Shown here: piece by piece, positions 34,010-45,558 of the stretch | How the letters are laid out: each line of letters begins with the position of its first letter | Numbering within the stretch: the stretch's first letter is position 1 | Assembly (NCBI GenBank): GCA_017311185.1 | Contig: JAESUZ010005106.1 | Location: 372,001 to 436,000, forward strand | DNA from: Proteles cristata cristata | Lineage: Eukaryota > Chordata > Mammalia > Carnivora > Hyaenidae | Direction: 5' to 3' | Length of the DNA: 64,000 nt | The notes under the pieces: model-generated | The model's input: only the letters and a program-made list of their open reading frames with translations | Told to the model about the DNA's origin: nothing | Database searches by the model: none | Program-made: the position numbers and the translations under genes

Positions 34010-34145
34010 AGAGCAAACATACATAGTTGCCATGTGGGAATTGCTGGCAAATAATTTTTTTAAAAAAATTTAACATTATATGGATGAAAGAAAACATCTG
34101 TAAACTGGATTCAGCCCATGGATTGCCAGTTTGCAATCTCTACCA
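34010..34145. mobile_element. hAT-Charlie element (MER58-like) fragment
   Basis: 'agagcaaacatacatagtt' and closing 'ggattcagcccatggattg', 'ccagtttgcaatctctac' recall the reverse layout of the element at 15385. Weak. Confidence 0.45.
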
Positions 34146-35454
34146 TGTAACTAGGCCATTAAGGCTTGAGATTTGAACCCATCATTGAACTCTGAACTAA
34201 CCAAAAGAAAGAAGATTTATATTGTCTTGAAAGAAAGGGGATATTGTTATAAGGAGAATGGAAAGAGAGTGGCAAATATACTATGTAGAGGGCAAAGGGT
34301 GAATGAAACTCCAAAACAAAAAAGGTAAAGGCATGTCCAGGAAGCAATGAACAACTTCATTTCATTAGAAGACACACTCATGTATGGAAGAAGTCAGAGC
34401 TCAGGCTTGGAAAGCAAATGAAAGACCAGGTGGTCTTAAACTTTGAAGTTTAAGCGATGACGTTTTTAGGTTTTATTCTATTGGCAATGAAGATTGAGGG
34501 ATCCAGAGACTGAGGCAATCAAGGAGGTTTTCCAACAAGATGAACCCAATCTATCTGGAAGACAAAGAAATTCCATGGGAAGCATCTGATCAGAAAGTTA
34601 CTGCATTGTCAGGAGAATCAGCTGGAGGCCAGAGGAATGGAAATCTCGTGGATGAGATAAGACCTACAGCAGTGGATAAATCCACAAGACTGATAAAATT
34701 GTTTCCTCTTAGAAGATGCCAGCAATAACTCTTCTGTGTGGGATCTTCAGTATTAGAAGGTGTCCTAGTGCAAATATCCAGGAAGATATTTGGAACCTGA
34801 GTTTAGGAGACGGTCCAGGAATACAGATGCATTCTGTGGTGTTTATTCACATGGGGATGGTCCATGGGGAATTCCCCAAGGGAAAGGCTTTAGAGGGAAG
34901 CATGGATCTTGGAGGATGAATGCCTGATGTCTGTTTCTTCCAGCTTACTTCAAAAACTTTGCTAAAATGAAAAATCCTTGGCCTTGAATTTGTGCGACCA
35001 AGTGATCTTGAATATCTACACATTCTATTCTATTCATATTCTTGTATATATCAGCTAATTTATGTGGGTACTGAAATCTCTGTAAATCTCATCTCTTCAA
35101 CCAGTTTATGTTTCAAGAGTAAAACGGAAAGAGAAAAGACCAAAAAAAAAAAAAAAGTGAATGTAGAAAATTCACTGCTCTGATAAGAATGGTTCAGATA
35201 TAGTCCTATCAAGGGTCTAAGAATTGCTTAAGATTCCTTCCAGTACTGTAAGTAAAGAATACCAGAGTCTTCATCCATAAATTCATTTTATAGCCATAGA
35301 AAATGAAGCCCCTTCAATCCAGAATTTATCTGACAGTTACCAGCCGCTTTACTCCCCCACCAGAGCTTGACGTTCTGAAGGCTTTACCCCACATAAGAAA
35401 AATGCCACCAATTAAAAATGCATTCTCCTGAGAGCCTAGAAATAAACTCTAATG
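34146..35454. other. unrecognised, possibly with antisense L2 trace
   Basis: 34430-34550 ('ttttattctattggcaatg', 'gactgaggcaatcaagga') could be antisense L2. The rest is unrecognised. An A-run lies near 35140-35156. Confidence 0.4.
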
Positions 35455-36772
35455 TTCATGGTCAATTAATTTTCTACAAAGGGACCAACATAGTTCAAAA
35501 GGGAAAGGACAGTCTTTTTAAAAGATATTGGGACAAGTGGATAACTGCATAAAAAATAATGGATTTGGCTACTACCTCGTAGCATAAATAAACAAAAAAA
35601 AAAAAGAAAGAAAGAAAGAAAGAAAGAAAAGAAAAGTGAATCACAGACCTACATTTAAAAGCAAAATAAAAACTCTAAAACTCTTAGAAGAAAACACACT
35701 AGTAAATTATAGTGCTTTGAGATTTCTTAGGCATGACCCTAAAAGCAAAAGCAAAAAAGGGGAATTTTGATAAAATAGACAACATTAAAATTTAAAATTT
35801 CTGTGTCTCAAAGGGTATTATCCAGAAAGTGAAGGATAATCTGCTGTCTTGGGAGAAATATTTGCAAGCCATAGGTCTAATAAAATACTTACCTCCAGAA
35901 TGTGAAAAGAAATCCTAAAACTCAATAATAAAAATAGCCCCACCAAAATATAGCAAAGGATTTAGATAGACATTTCCTCAAAGAAATAGGCATATGAAAA
36001 AACATGCAGCATTATTAGTCATTAGAGAAATGCAAATCCAAACCAAGAGATAGAACTTCACACTCACTAGAATGGCTGTAGTCACAAAGACAGACAGTAA
36101 TAAACGTTGCCAAAGACTTGGAGAAGTTGTAACCTTCACACATTGCTGGTGTAAATGTAAAACAGCATGGTCAGTGTGAAAGACAATTTGGCGGTTCCTC
36201 AAAATGTTACACATAGAGTATCCATATGACCCAGAAATTCTACTGCTAGGTGTTTAACTCAAGAGAAAAGAAAACATCTGTCTACACAAAACCTTGTACA
36301 CAAATGTTCGTAGCAGGATTATTCATTATAGCCCTAAACTGGAAACAGCCCAAATGTCCATTAACTGAAGAATGGATATCTAAAACGTGGTATATCCAAA
36401 TAATGGAATATTATTTGACAATAAAAAGGACTGAATACTAACAGCCTTACAACATAGAAAAATCTCAAACACGTTATTCTAGGGAAGTCAGAGAAGGTCA
36501 CAGATTGTATGTTCTCATGCCCAGAATAGGCAAGAGACAGAATAATGCAGAGACAGAAAGTAGGTTGGTGGCTGCCTAGGTCTGGAGTGGGGGTTGGGAG
36601 CGCTGAAAGTGACTGCTGACAGGTATGAGATTTCTTCCATGGATGATGAAAATGTTCTAAAGTAAGATTATGGCAATGGCTGCCCAACTCTGTACAAATA
36701 CCAAATGTCACCAAACACTGCATTTCAAATGTATAAACATTTGTCACTAAAGCTATTTTAAAAGTACATCTG
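35455..36772 (+). mobile_element. older L1, ORF2 C-terminus and 3' UTR
   Basis: Reads late ORF2 to the 3' UTR: 'gtcaattaattttctacaa', 'ggacagtctttttaaaag', 'cacattgctggtgtaaatg', 'tccatatgacccagaaatt', 'ctactgctaggtg', then 'cccaactctgtacaaatac'. It is 5'-truncated, with many frame breaks. A (GAAA)n tract interrupts it at 35590-35636. Confidence 0.9.
35590..35636. repeat. (GAAA)n microsatellite
   Basis: A-run followed by about seven GAAA units inside the L1. Confidence 0.92.
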
Positions 36773-37000
36773 GGGGCGTCTGGGTGGCTTAGTCGGTTGG
36801 GCGTCTGACTTTCGCTTGGGTCATGATCTCGCGGTTCGTGGGTTCGGGCCCCGCATCGGCTCTGTGCTGACTGCCAGCTCGGAGCCTGGAGCCTGTTTCA
36901 GTCTGTGACTCCCTCTCTCTCTGACCCTCCCCTGCTCACGCTGTCTCTCTCTCTCTCCTAGAAATAAATAAAACATTAAAAAAAATAAAAAATAAAAAAA
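36773..37000 (+). mobile_element. SINEC, young subfamily
   Basis: Forward copy with gactttcgcttgggtcatga and ctagaaataaataaaacatt. TSD taaaagtaca(t/c)ctg at 36759-36772 and 37001-37014 (13 of 14). Confidence 0.96.
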
Positions 37001-37059
37001 TAAAAGTACACCTGTACCATATAGGGCTACTAGCCAGACTGGGCCTGCTATTATTTTTA

Positions 37060-37500
37060 GTCTTCTTTCTTTAGTCCTTGAACCAATCCTTCCCTTTGTC
37101 AGTGATGCCTTCATTCTGTTCACCACGAACTGGCTCCTCTTATCTTTCAGAACAGCTGCCACATTCCTGTCTCTCAAACACACCAGGCTTGTTTGTGTCT
37201 CAGGCATTTGCAATGGTGCTTCCTTCCTGGAAAGCTTTTCTCCCAGATAGTCACAAGGCTGCCCCTTTCTCACCATTTTGGCTCAATACAAAAGCAAAGA
37301 CTTGGGTGTCTTTAGCTCAAGCAGCCCACAGTCACCACTTTCCTCCAGTTTTGCTTCATGGCATGTGTCTGTCGTTAAGCTGGCTTCTATGTTTCTTTCC
37401 ATATTCATATTTGTGGTTGTTCGTCTGTTTACGGATATACTAGAGGTTATGCTTCTTGAGGGGAGGAGATGGGCCCTAGCTTTCTCCATCACGTGATGCC
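37060..37500 (+). mobile_element. L2 LINE 3' region
   Basis: 'ttccctttgtcagtgatgc', 'gtctcaggcatttgcaatg', 'gtgcttccttcctggaaag' and 'ttatgcttcttgagggga' follow L2. Confidence 0.75.
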
Positions 37501-37567
37501 TGTAATCAAGAGTTGCTAGCTACCCAACTTTTAAGATGAATGGAGCATCATTAAGATGCTTGGTTCT

Positions 37568-37782
37568 TGGGGCGCCTGGGTGGCTTAGTCGGTTAAGCAT
37601 CCGACTTTCGCTTAGGTCATGATCTCACGGTTCGTGGGTTCGAGCCCTGCGTCGGGCTCTGTGCTGACAGCCAGTTCAGAGCTTATTTCAGAGTCTGTGT
37701 TTCCCTCTCTCTCTGACTCTCCCCTGCTCACGCTCTCTCTCTCCTAGAAATAAATAAAAAACATTAAAAAAAAATAAAAAAG
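37568..37782 (+). mobile_element. SINEC, young subfamily, first of a tandem pair
   Basis: gactttcgcttaggtcatga present; the middle is slightly different ('agccagttcagagcttat'). It joins a second young SINE. The pair shares the TSD aagatgcttggttct at 37553-37567 and 38005-38019. Confidence 0.96.
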
Positions 37783-38004
37783 GGGGGGGTGCCTGGGTGG
37801 CTTAGTCGATTAGGCGTCCGACTTTCACTTAGGTCATGATCTCGCGGTTCATCGGTTCGAGCCCCGCGTCAGGCTCTGTGCTGACTGCCAGCTCAGAGCC
37901 TGGAGCCTGTTTCAGTCTGTGACTCCCTCTCTCTCTGACCCTCCCCTGCTCACGCTGTCTCCCTCTCCTAGAAATTAATTAAAAAAAAAAAACATTAAAA
38001 AAAA
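37783..38004 (+). mobile_element. SINEC, young subfamily, second of a tandem pair
   Basis: Starts after a G-run of eight bases at the junction. Carries gactttcacttaggtcatga and ctagaaattaattaaaa. Its 3' flank holds the single TSD copy for the pair. Confidence 0.96.
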
Positions 38005-38032
38005 AAGATGCTTGGTTCTACCCTTGTAATTG

Positions 38033-38462
38033 TGTCAGAGTAGGCAGTTAGGTGAGGTTCTAACCGGATACCTGGAGGCCAGCAAGAGAAGTCATGGCCA
38101 CGTACTGGGAAAGTCAGAGGTTGTCCTGGCAGTGCTCCATGAGAAGGTAGATCACACCAGACAGGCCCAAGATGGCAGATGCCGTGCCGGGAAACCCCTG
38201 ACCAAATTAGTAACAAAAACTGTGAAACCCTGCTTCTAAGAAATACCTGCCCTAAGTAGTGAATATTCCACCCCCTAGTTAACAACTGTCAATGAAACAT
38301 AAAAACCCAACCCCCAGGACGCACAGCTCTCTCTCTCTTTCTTGAGCTCACCTGCTCTCACCTCTGGATAGTGTACTTTGGCTTTAATAAACTTTCCCAC
38401 ATGTGTCCCTCATCCACTGTGCTGTGCTCGTGTTTCAATTCTTTCTAGTGAGAACAAGAACC
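38033..38462 (+). mobile_element. solo ERV1-type LTR (probable)
   Basis: Promoter-to-polyA layout of a class I retroviral LTR: TGTCAGAG start, TATA-like cataaaaacc (38298-38307), a CT-rich R region after 'gacgcacagctctc', polyA signal aataaa (38386-38391), GT-rich DNA downstream, then 'ctagtgagaacaagaacc'. No internal retroviral genes flank it, so it looks like a solo LTR. I could not find a clear TSD, so borders are approximate. It could also be only part of an LTR. Confidence 0.65.
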
Positions 38463-40689
38463 TTCGATGACGTCTTTGGGACAGGCTGGGTCAAGGCTCC
38501 AGAGCCTGGGATCTCCCTGTTTCACCAAGCAACAATAGAGTAAAAAAAGGAAACCTTTCCTTCTCTTCAAAACTCTACCCTCATTCACCACCCACCCCCC
38601 CTTACCCCGAAAGGCAGCAAGGATTTCCTCCACAACATTTTACAAGGAAAACCTCTCACCAAAAGAATGATTTCAGGAAAATGGGTTCCTCTTCACCTGG
38701 CAGGGTTGATGACAAAATGTTTCAGGAAAACTAGAGTCTCAGGCAAGATCGATGAGAGGAAAGAAAAGCAAATGACAGAGGCTAACTCACACTTCTAAGC
38801 AAAGGAAAATCAAAGCTGAGCTCAAACAATAGGTGTCAGGAAACCTCGCAGTGCTGTGCTGTGTTCCTCCTTTCAGGGTGGAGTCCTCCAGTGAGCGATT
38901 AGCCAGAGAAAACACTTGGGGAAACAAAGAGGAGAAGGAAGCATGGCCGATTGTGGAGTTTCTCAAATTTATAGCTGCCTCTGTGCGGGTAGCCACAAAG
39001 CATGAAGCCCTTCAATCTTTGAAAAAGAGAGAAAGAGAGGTGGTAGCTGGGTGGGGAGAGGAAGAAAGAAAGGGAAAAAAGGAAAAAAAAATTGTAAATG
39101 CAAAAGTATATCCTCACCTAACATTCTTCTGGACAATAAGAAAATCAGAAGAAAGGAAATGATACCTATTAGGAATTAAAGAAACGTTATATAAAAGCAA
39201 CATATCTATGGATTCCTCTTCTGCGCAAAAAGAAAGAAAGCAGCTCAAGTTACAAAAACAAAGCCGTTGAACTGCTGCTTGATTCCTTTCTAACCTGGGA
39301 CAGTGGTGGCGAACAGCATAGTCAATAGGAAAAACGTCAGCAGCCCCTTCACAAGTTACCTGTTCCAAGATGAAAGACATCACATCACAATAACATCACA
39401 TCCAAATAACTCAAACCAGGGTCCCAAGAGAGATGAAGACCAAGTTCAGATACAACAAAACAGCTCATGCTTTTGTAATCATGTCTCTGGGTCTGAATAT
39501 TTTGAAGCCTAGAGCACATCTGAGTGACCAGTGAATATTGAGGACTGTCACTTAGGAAATGTTCTCATGCTCACGCAAGAGGAGATCAGAGATCAGGAAG
39601 GGATCCTTGCAGCTAAGCCTCTTCCTCCCCCATTCCTGCCCTAACCCTGACACATCCCAGATGTTCTGCCAAGAACAAGTTTAGCATCAGCTTATCATAG
39701 GCTCTAGACTTAGCCCTGCAATTACATCCTGCCTTGGCAGGAACCTGAACCTGGCAATCAAGACTCCCTCTCATCTCTGATTCCTGCATCTTGCTTGCTT
39801 AGGGAGGCAGCTGAGCAGGGAGAACAACCGCATACAGAAGCAAGGGTGTGCAAGGCCTGCATCTGAATCCTGGCTTGAGTCTGGGCAGCTGGCAGTGTGT
39901 CCTTGGTGAAGTGAGGCCAGGAATCCCTCTTTATAGGGATATGGAGGGTCCTGGCTCTCCATAGGGGGTGTTCCATTTATATAAAGATATTTTCCCATGG
40001 TAGAAGGGTTTGCTCTGCCCAAATGACAAATTGCAAATGACCAGATGCCCATGGCATGGCAGTGGTGAGGAGCACAGCATTAAGAATCAGATGAAATTTG
40101 GGTTTCTGGGAATCCTTTCGTCAAATTCCTCTTTAAGACCTGAAGCACCTTAATACTCAGGATTTACATAATGACGCTGCATCGGCCCCTTGACACAAAG
40201 GGAAAATCCAGAAACTCACTGTCACACTGGGTTCTACGCGTTCTTACCAATTTCAAATATGAGAACACAGGGAAGGAATAGATAATGTTTGTAAAACTTC
40301 TCCAGGGAAAATTTTGGCAACTGTTTCTATCAGAACATGGTGAGGGGCCTGCCCATCTAACTGACCTGCAAGTTCGACTGCACATCACTGCAGGTGATGA
40401 CTTCTGTCCCAGGGGAGTTAACGAAAGGGTCATAGCATCTCCTTCCTTGAGTCACCCGTGTCACTGAGCTTCCTCCATCCTCTGGCCTACTAGGCCAGCT
40501 CTGGTGCCAGGCCTGCTTAGATGTAGGAGAACAAATTGCCCCATGCACAGGGCTGTGAGCACTGCAGACCGGCCCCACTGCCTGGTATAACTAGACCGGA
40601 GCAGGGATAAAACCTCTTCTCTTACTGTTGATTACATTTCTTCAGGCTTCAAAGACTCTAAATAAGACCTAAAGAATCAGACCATCTCT
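38463..40689. other. unrecognised non-coding DNA
   Basis: No gene or named repeat recognised. There is a purine-rich stretch at about 39020-39100. 40060-40180 faintly resembles MIR. Open frames on both strands have no known domain. Confidence 0.4.
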
Positions 40690-40930
40690 AATTTGGACAA
40701 CATTTTTAAAACAATGGGTTCCAAGTCTAGCTCGGTAACATCCTTGCTGGATGGTCTAGAAGGAGTTACTTTTGTCCTGTACTTGGTTTCTTTATCTATA
40801 AAATGGGGATAACTGCAGTGCCCACCCATTAAGACATGATCATATGATGCTGAGCATATTGTGTAAATGATCAGATGCCACACAGAGAGTGCCTGATCTA
40901 CAGTGATTGTACTTTGTGATGGCCAGTGGC
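40690..40930 (+). mobile_element. MIR SINE
   Basis: 'tacttggtttctttatcta', 'taaaatggggataactgc', 'agagagtgcctgatctaca'. Diverged but in order. Confidence 0.75.
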
Positions 40931-41859
40931 TACAGTAAACTGTCTGGTGCTCTACCATAGGAGGCACAGCCTCTGTGAAATATATTTAAATTACCTGATG
41001 TCCCAACAGCAATTTGGCCTCAAGGAAATTTGCCCAGCATGCTCTGAGATCGAACCCCATTGATCAAACTGATTTAAAAAAATACAGAAGACATAATCAA
41101 TAAAGCCATTTAACAAAATATAAAAGGACTTCTATCAAGTTCTATAGCAGAATTCCAAATAGACACAACATCTTTTTAAAAAAGAAATATAAAAAAAATA
41201 ATAAATAAAAATAAAAAAGAAATATTTTATTTGTTGTTACATGAAGACTTACTCTCTGTTATGCTATTTTTTTTCTGTTCAGCACACAAAAAAAAGAAAA
41301 GGGGGAAATACATTCAAGAGGAAAAACAAGGTTTAAGGACAGAGTCAGGTAAATGCTATTTGGCAGAAATGAAATTCAGTACAAGATAGTGAGGAAGCAA
41401 AACCCTTGCTTCTGAACCAAGGTGACTAAAGCGGCCTGCTTTAAGGTTTGAAGCAAAAATCAAAGGTTATGCATGTAGGGAATCCCTGTTCTTAGAGGTT
41501 TTATGCTTCAAGTTTCATTTTGCCGTGAGCAGGAACACACATACAATTATTAACTCCAAACCTCTTCATTGTCTAAGAGGAAGCTGAGTTTTGTAAAAAC
41601 CTAATTTTTCTTATCTCTGAAAACATCATGTATATTTTATTTCTTCTATTTTAAACAACTTCAGACAACATATTCTTTTAGGACTTGGACCTAAGGTCTT
41701 CAGAACTCTAAATTCTCTAAATATTTCTGGATCAAGCCATACTATCAAAGGACTGAAAGCTTGTGTCTTTTTGACTTCACAGAGTCATTTATTATTATTA
41801 TTGTTATTATTTTATATTCTGTGCCCTTAGCTTTCATCCAAGGCTGATACAAGAAGCAC
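40931..41859. other. unrecognised, AT-rich DNA
   Basis: A-rich at 41170-41225 and an (ATT)n tract at 41789-41815. Nothing else recognised. Confidence 0.45.
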
Positions 41860-42400
41860 CATGGTGACAAAGACATATGTACAAGGGCACCCACCACAGG
41901 ACTATTTCTAATAGGAAAAATGAGAAATATGATAGACTACATGTACGTCAGTAGAGTACTGGTTAAAGGAATTAGGGCACATCCACACAATAGAATACTA
42001 TGTGGATATTAAAACAATGTTAATGTTTTAATGTTATAGGCACTGATATGGAATGACTTCAAATATACATGAAATTAAAAAAAAAAACAAGGTGCAGGGA
42101 TACCTGGGTGGCTCAGTTGGTTGAGTGGCTGACTTTGGCTCAGGTCATGATCCATGGTTGGTGAGTTCGAGCCCCACATCGGGCTCTCTGTTGTCAGTGC
42201 AGAGTCTACTTTGGATCCTCTGTCCTCCCCCTCTCCCTGCCCCTCCCCTGCTCATGGTCTCTCTCTGTCTCTCAGAAAATAAACATTTTAAAATAAATAA
42301 ATACAGTGCAGAAAAATGTATATACTGTGCTCAAATGGAAACATACACACACATACATGCACATACACACATCCAAACATGGGTTATACGTGAATAGAAT
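41860..42400 (+). mobile_element. old L1M LINE fragment with a nested SINE
   Basis: 'ggactatttctaatagga', 'gagtactggttaaaggaat' and 'cacacaatagaatactatg' fit old L1 3' regions. After the SINE at 42098-42305, 'aaaaatgtatatactgtgc' continues it. Confidence 0.7.
42098..42305 (+). mobile_element. SINEC, older type
   Basis: Forward copy with head ggatacctgggtggctcag and 'gagttcgagccccacatc'. Only a short TSD, gtgcag (42092-42097 and 42306-42311), is visible. Confidence 0.9.
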
Positions 42401-42596
42401 AGCTCAGATCTTGAAATCAATGGCTATCTCTCAAGAGAATCTCAGAATCAGAGGTTAAGGTGAGAAACACATTTTCACTGAATACCTTGGTGTGCTCTGA
42501 ACCTATTAAAAAAATTAAACCCAAAAGGAATGGCCATTAAGTTCATTCAGACTCTGTGTGTGTCACAAAAACCAGCTCCTTAAAATGCTAGTTGGG

Positions 42597-42732
42597 GGGA
42601 ACCTGGGTGGCTCAGTTGGTTAGCCCTCTGACTTCAGATGCCCTCATGATCTTGTAGTTCATGGGTTCGAGTCCCAGGTCAGGCTTTTCTGTGCTGACAG
42701 CTCAGAGCCAAGAGCCTGGCTCTGCCCCTCTC

Positions 42733-42788
<56 letters not shown>

Positions 42789-42820
42789 TCTCTCTCTCAA
42801 AAAAATAAAACAGTAAAAAA
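42597..42820 (+). mobile_element. SINEC with expanded CT/CA tract
   Basis: Head ggaacctgggtggctcagt; a CT run followed by a CA run and CT again at about 42736-42800, then ataaaacagt. TSD not clear. Confidence 0.9.
42736..42800. repeat. compound (CT)n(CA)n(CT)n microsatellite
   Basis: Within the CT-rich part of the SINE at 42597; a likely length-variable locus. Confidence 0.9.
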
Positions 42821-43036
42821 AATGTTTTTAATATTTATTTTCTACCCACCATGGTGTGTCACAACACATGTCCTATATTAGAGTCTCTGAGAAGGTTAGC
42901 AATCACGAATCTTGAGTCATTTAATTTAACCCAAAAGTTCCCAAATTTCTTGATCATAGGACTTCCCTATTGTTTTTGGAGAGGCATCCTCTGAACACCA
43001 CCTCTTGGCGAATACAACATTGCAGCATTTACTTTA

Positions 43037-43108
43037 TTTTTTTTTTCTTTTTTTACAAATAGTTTATTGTCAATTTTTTTCTTTTTTTTACAAATAGTTT
43101 ATTGTCAA
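43037..43108 (-). mobile_element. 72-bp L1 insertion with two copies of the L1 3' terminus
   Basis: An 18-bp perfect TSD, attgcagcatttacttta (43019-43036 and 43109-43126), brackets 72 bases. Read on the minus strand they are: TTGACAATAAACTATTTGTA, an A-run, then TTGACAATAAACTATTTGTA again and an A tail. This is the terminus seen in the L1 at 14424. So the insertion consists of two head-to-tail copies of the last 20-25 bases of the L1 plus tails. Origin by template switching or a second priming is inference. Confidence 0.93.
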
Positions 43109-43289
43109 ATTGCAGCATTTACTTTAAAAGGCTTTGGCCACCAAGGCAGGCACTATCTCTAACTGATAGGAAAGAATTTGCAATCAGTCACCTTTATTTA
43201 CTCTTAGAAATGAATGCACTTCCTATGCTGCAGTCATAGGAAGTCTGAACTCAATTAGAATGTTTTTACACGTCAGCAGCCAGAAGGCA

Positions 43290-43410
43290 CAGAACAGATG
43301 TGCCTTAACTTTCTCATTTTTAGAATGGGCATAACAGCACCTACTTGGTGGGGGCTTGTGAGGTTGAAATCAGATTGCCTGTATAAAAATGCCTGTCTTA
43401 AGCGACATGT
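43290..43410 (+). mobile_element. MIR SINE fragment
   Basis: 'ccttaactttctcattttt', 'agaatgggcataacagcac' and 'cttgtgaggttgaaatcag' fit MIR. Confidence 0.75.
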
Positions 43411-44539
43411 AAGAGAAGTCAAACACTTACTAGTGCTGACTACTTTCTCCTCTTCTAGGCCAGCAGTTTCATACATGCACGGGGCTGTTTCCAAGAGGCG
43501 GTGGAGTAAAGATGAAGGCAAACTCCACAAGAACATCGGGGAGCCTGGAGGAGTGCCGTCACCAGGTCTTTGCACAAAGAACAAAGTATTTTAATCACCT
43601 TTGTTACTTGTGACCAGAAAGGTCAGTGGAGGAAGAGACTCCAGGGGTGAAGATGAGGCCGTAATAAGCTGTTCTATTCACCATGATTCATTGACTATGT
43701 TTCTGGCTTTGGGAAGATGAAACACAGCTATAAATGAGGTGGCTCTCTTATCTGCTGCTGGTTGGTTGCTGCAGAGACCATTCTATTTGTAAACATTATC
43801 CAGGATTCACACGATGAAGGCTTAAGCTTGGTGTTTATTCACCAGCTGCCTTCACTGCAGGATCCTTTCATATAATAAAGGAAAACCGTGAGTGGATTTT
43901 ACCCAGGTGGCCACCCTAAGAGTTTAACAGCTATGTTGGATTAAAAACCACAGCATGTAGAAAACAAATTTTCACTTATCTTCAAATTCTTAATAGATGG
44001 GCAAGTCCACTTATCTAGATAACATATTTTAAATAAATAAGATGATGCACGTAGTGATACTCAGCTGCCTACGTGCTGTGAAACCTGGGGTCACAATTCC
44101 ACTAATGTAAGAATTTTTCTGGATTTTAACCACTTTCAAGAGGTTTATGGTAAGAAAAAGTTACATAAAAGGGCAAAGTGAGACAACTGAAAGAGACTAT
44201 TTGCCACTGACAAGTCTCTGTTGATTTTCATTAATGTCAGACTACCGGGGGTTTCTGGTTGAAAATGATAAAGACTGATACAAGTAAATACAATTAGTTG
44301 CCTTTAGGAGGATCACTGCCCATCAGAGTCTCAGGCACCCAAAAGAGGGCAGAATCCACAAGGGATTGTTCTGTAGAAAATCAGGAATTGCAAATACGTC
44401 CAGGTGTCGCAACACAAAAGTTTTGTTGTCTAAATGATGAAGAGGAGTGACACTTCAATGGGAAAAAGAAGTAATTAATGTGCTCAAATGATAGACTGGA
44501 TCAGAAGTGTTTGATATTTAAAAGTTTAGAAATCATGTG
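43411..44539. other. unrecognised, repeat-poor DNA
   Basis: No repeat or gene recognised. Overlapping frames at 43273-43594 on both strands partly lie in the MIR and have no known domain. Confidence 0.45.
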
Positions 44540-45112
44540 GATCATCTTTGACTCAGCATTTTCATGGTTAGACATGTATTCAAAGGAAATAATTAAAGTG
44601 TGTACAAAGATTAATGTATAAGATCATCATGAAAACAGCTCAAATATCCATCACTAACAAATGGATGAATAAAATGTGTCCATACTATGGGATATTCAGC
44701 AATAAAAATGATGGACTGATAGTGCTACAGCATGAGTGAAACTCAAAGTCATTATATTAAGTGAATAAAGCCAGTCTCAAAATACAACATACTGTATAAT
44801 GCCATTTGTATGAAATGTCCAGAATTTAGATGAATCTAGAGAGACAGGAAGTAGATTAATGACTGCCTGAGTCGAGGAGGTGTGGGGATGGGAAGAATTA
44901 TGATGGGTATAGGGGTTTTTTTGGAGTGACAAAAATATCCTACAATTAGATTTTGGTGACAGTTACCCAACTCTGAACCCACTAAAAACAAATAAATTGC
45001 ATACTTTGAATGGGTGAATATTACGGTATGTAAATAAATATATTCGACCCTTGAAAAATGCAGGGGTTGGGGGTGCCAATCCTTTTGAAGTTAAAAATCC
45101 AAGTACAGTTTT

Positions 45113-45302
45113 ATTAAGTTTATTTATTTATTTTGAGACAGAAAGTAAGACAGCAAACACATGTGAGCAACAGAGAGGCAGATAATGAATCTCAAGCAGG
45201 TTCTGTGCTGTCATGGGGCTCGAATTCACAAACCGTGATCTCATAACATGAGCTGGAACCGAGAGTCCAATGCTTATCCTACCGAGCCTCCCCAGCGTCC
45301 CT
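45113..45302 (-). mobile_element. SINEC nested in Tigger2, first
   Basis: Diverged reverse copy. Imperfect TSD caagtaca-tttt type at 45100-45112 and 45303-45316. Its middle is shortened ('ggttctgtgctgtcatggg'). Confidence 0.9.
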
Positions 45303-45350
45303 CAAGTACAACTTTTGACTCCCCCAAAATGTAACTACTAAAAGACTAGC

Positions 45351-45558
45351 TTTTTTTTACTCTTTTTTTAATGTTTATTTTTTGAGAGAGAGACAGAGCA
45401 TGAGCGGGGAAGGGGCAGATTGAGAGGGAGACACAAGCAGGCTCCAGGCTCTGAGCTGTCAGCACAGAGCCTGATGTGGGGCTCAAACTCACGAACTGTG
45501 AGATCACAACCTGAGCTGAAGTCAGACACTTAACCAACTGAGCCACCCAGGCGCCCCT
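45351..45558 (-). mobile_element. SINEC nested in Tigger2, second
   Basis: Reverse copy ending gagccacccaggcgcccct. It splits the Tigger2 block 'aactactaa...taatagc'. TSD is weak (ctagc/atagc type). Confidence 0.92.

Noticed and set aside
36821..37276. Antisense open frame of 151 codons
   Set aside because: Runs through a SINE and an L2; the RERERQREQGR stretch is the GA-rich SINE tract.
36773..38004. CRISPR-like direct repeats
   Set aside because: The repeated units are whole SINEs with TSDs in a mammalian genome, not short repeats with spacers.
38833..39162. Open frame of 109 codons
   Set aside because: Lys/Glu-rich because of purine-rich DNA; no domain and no splice context.
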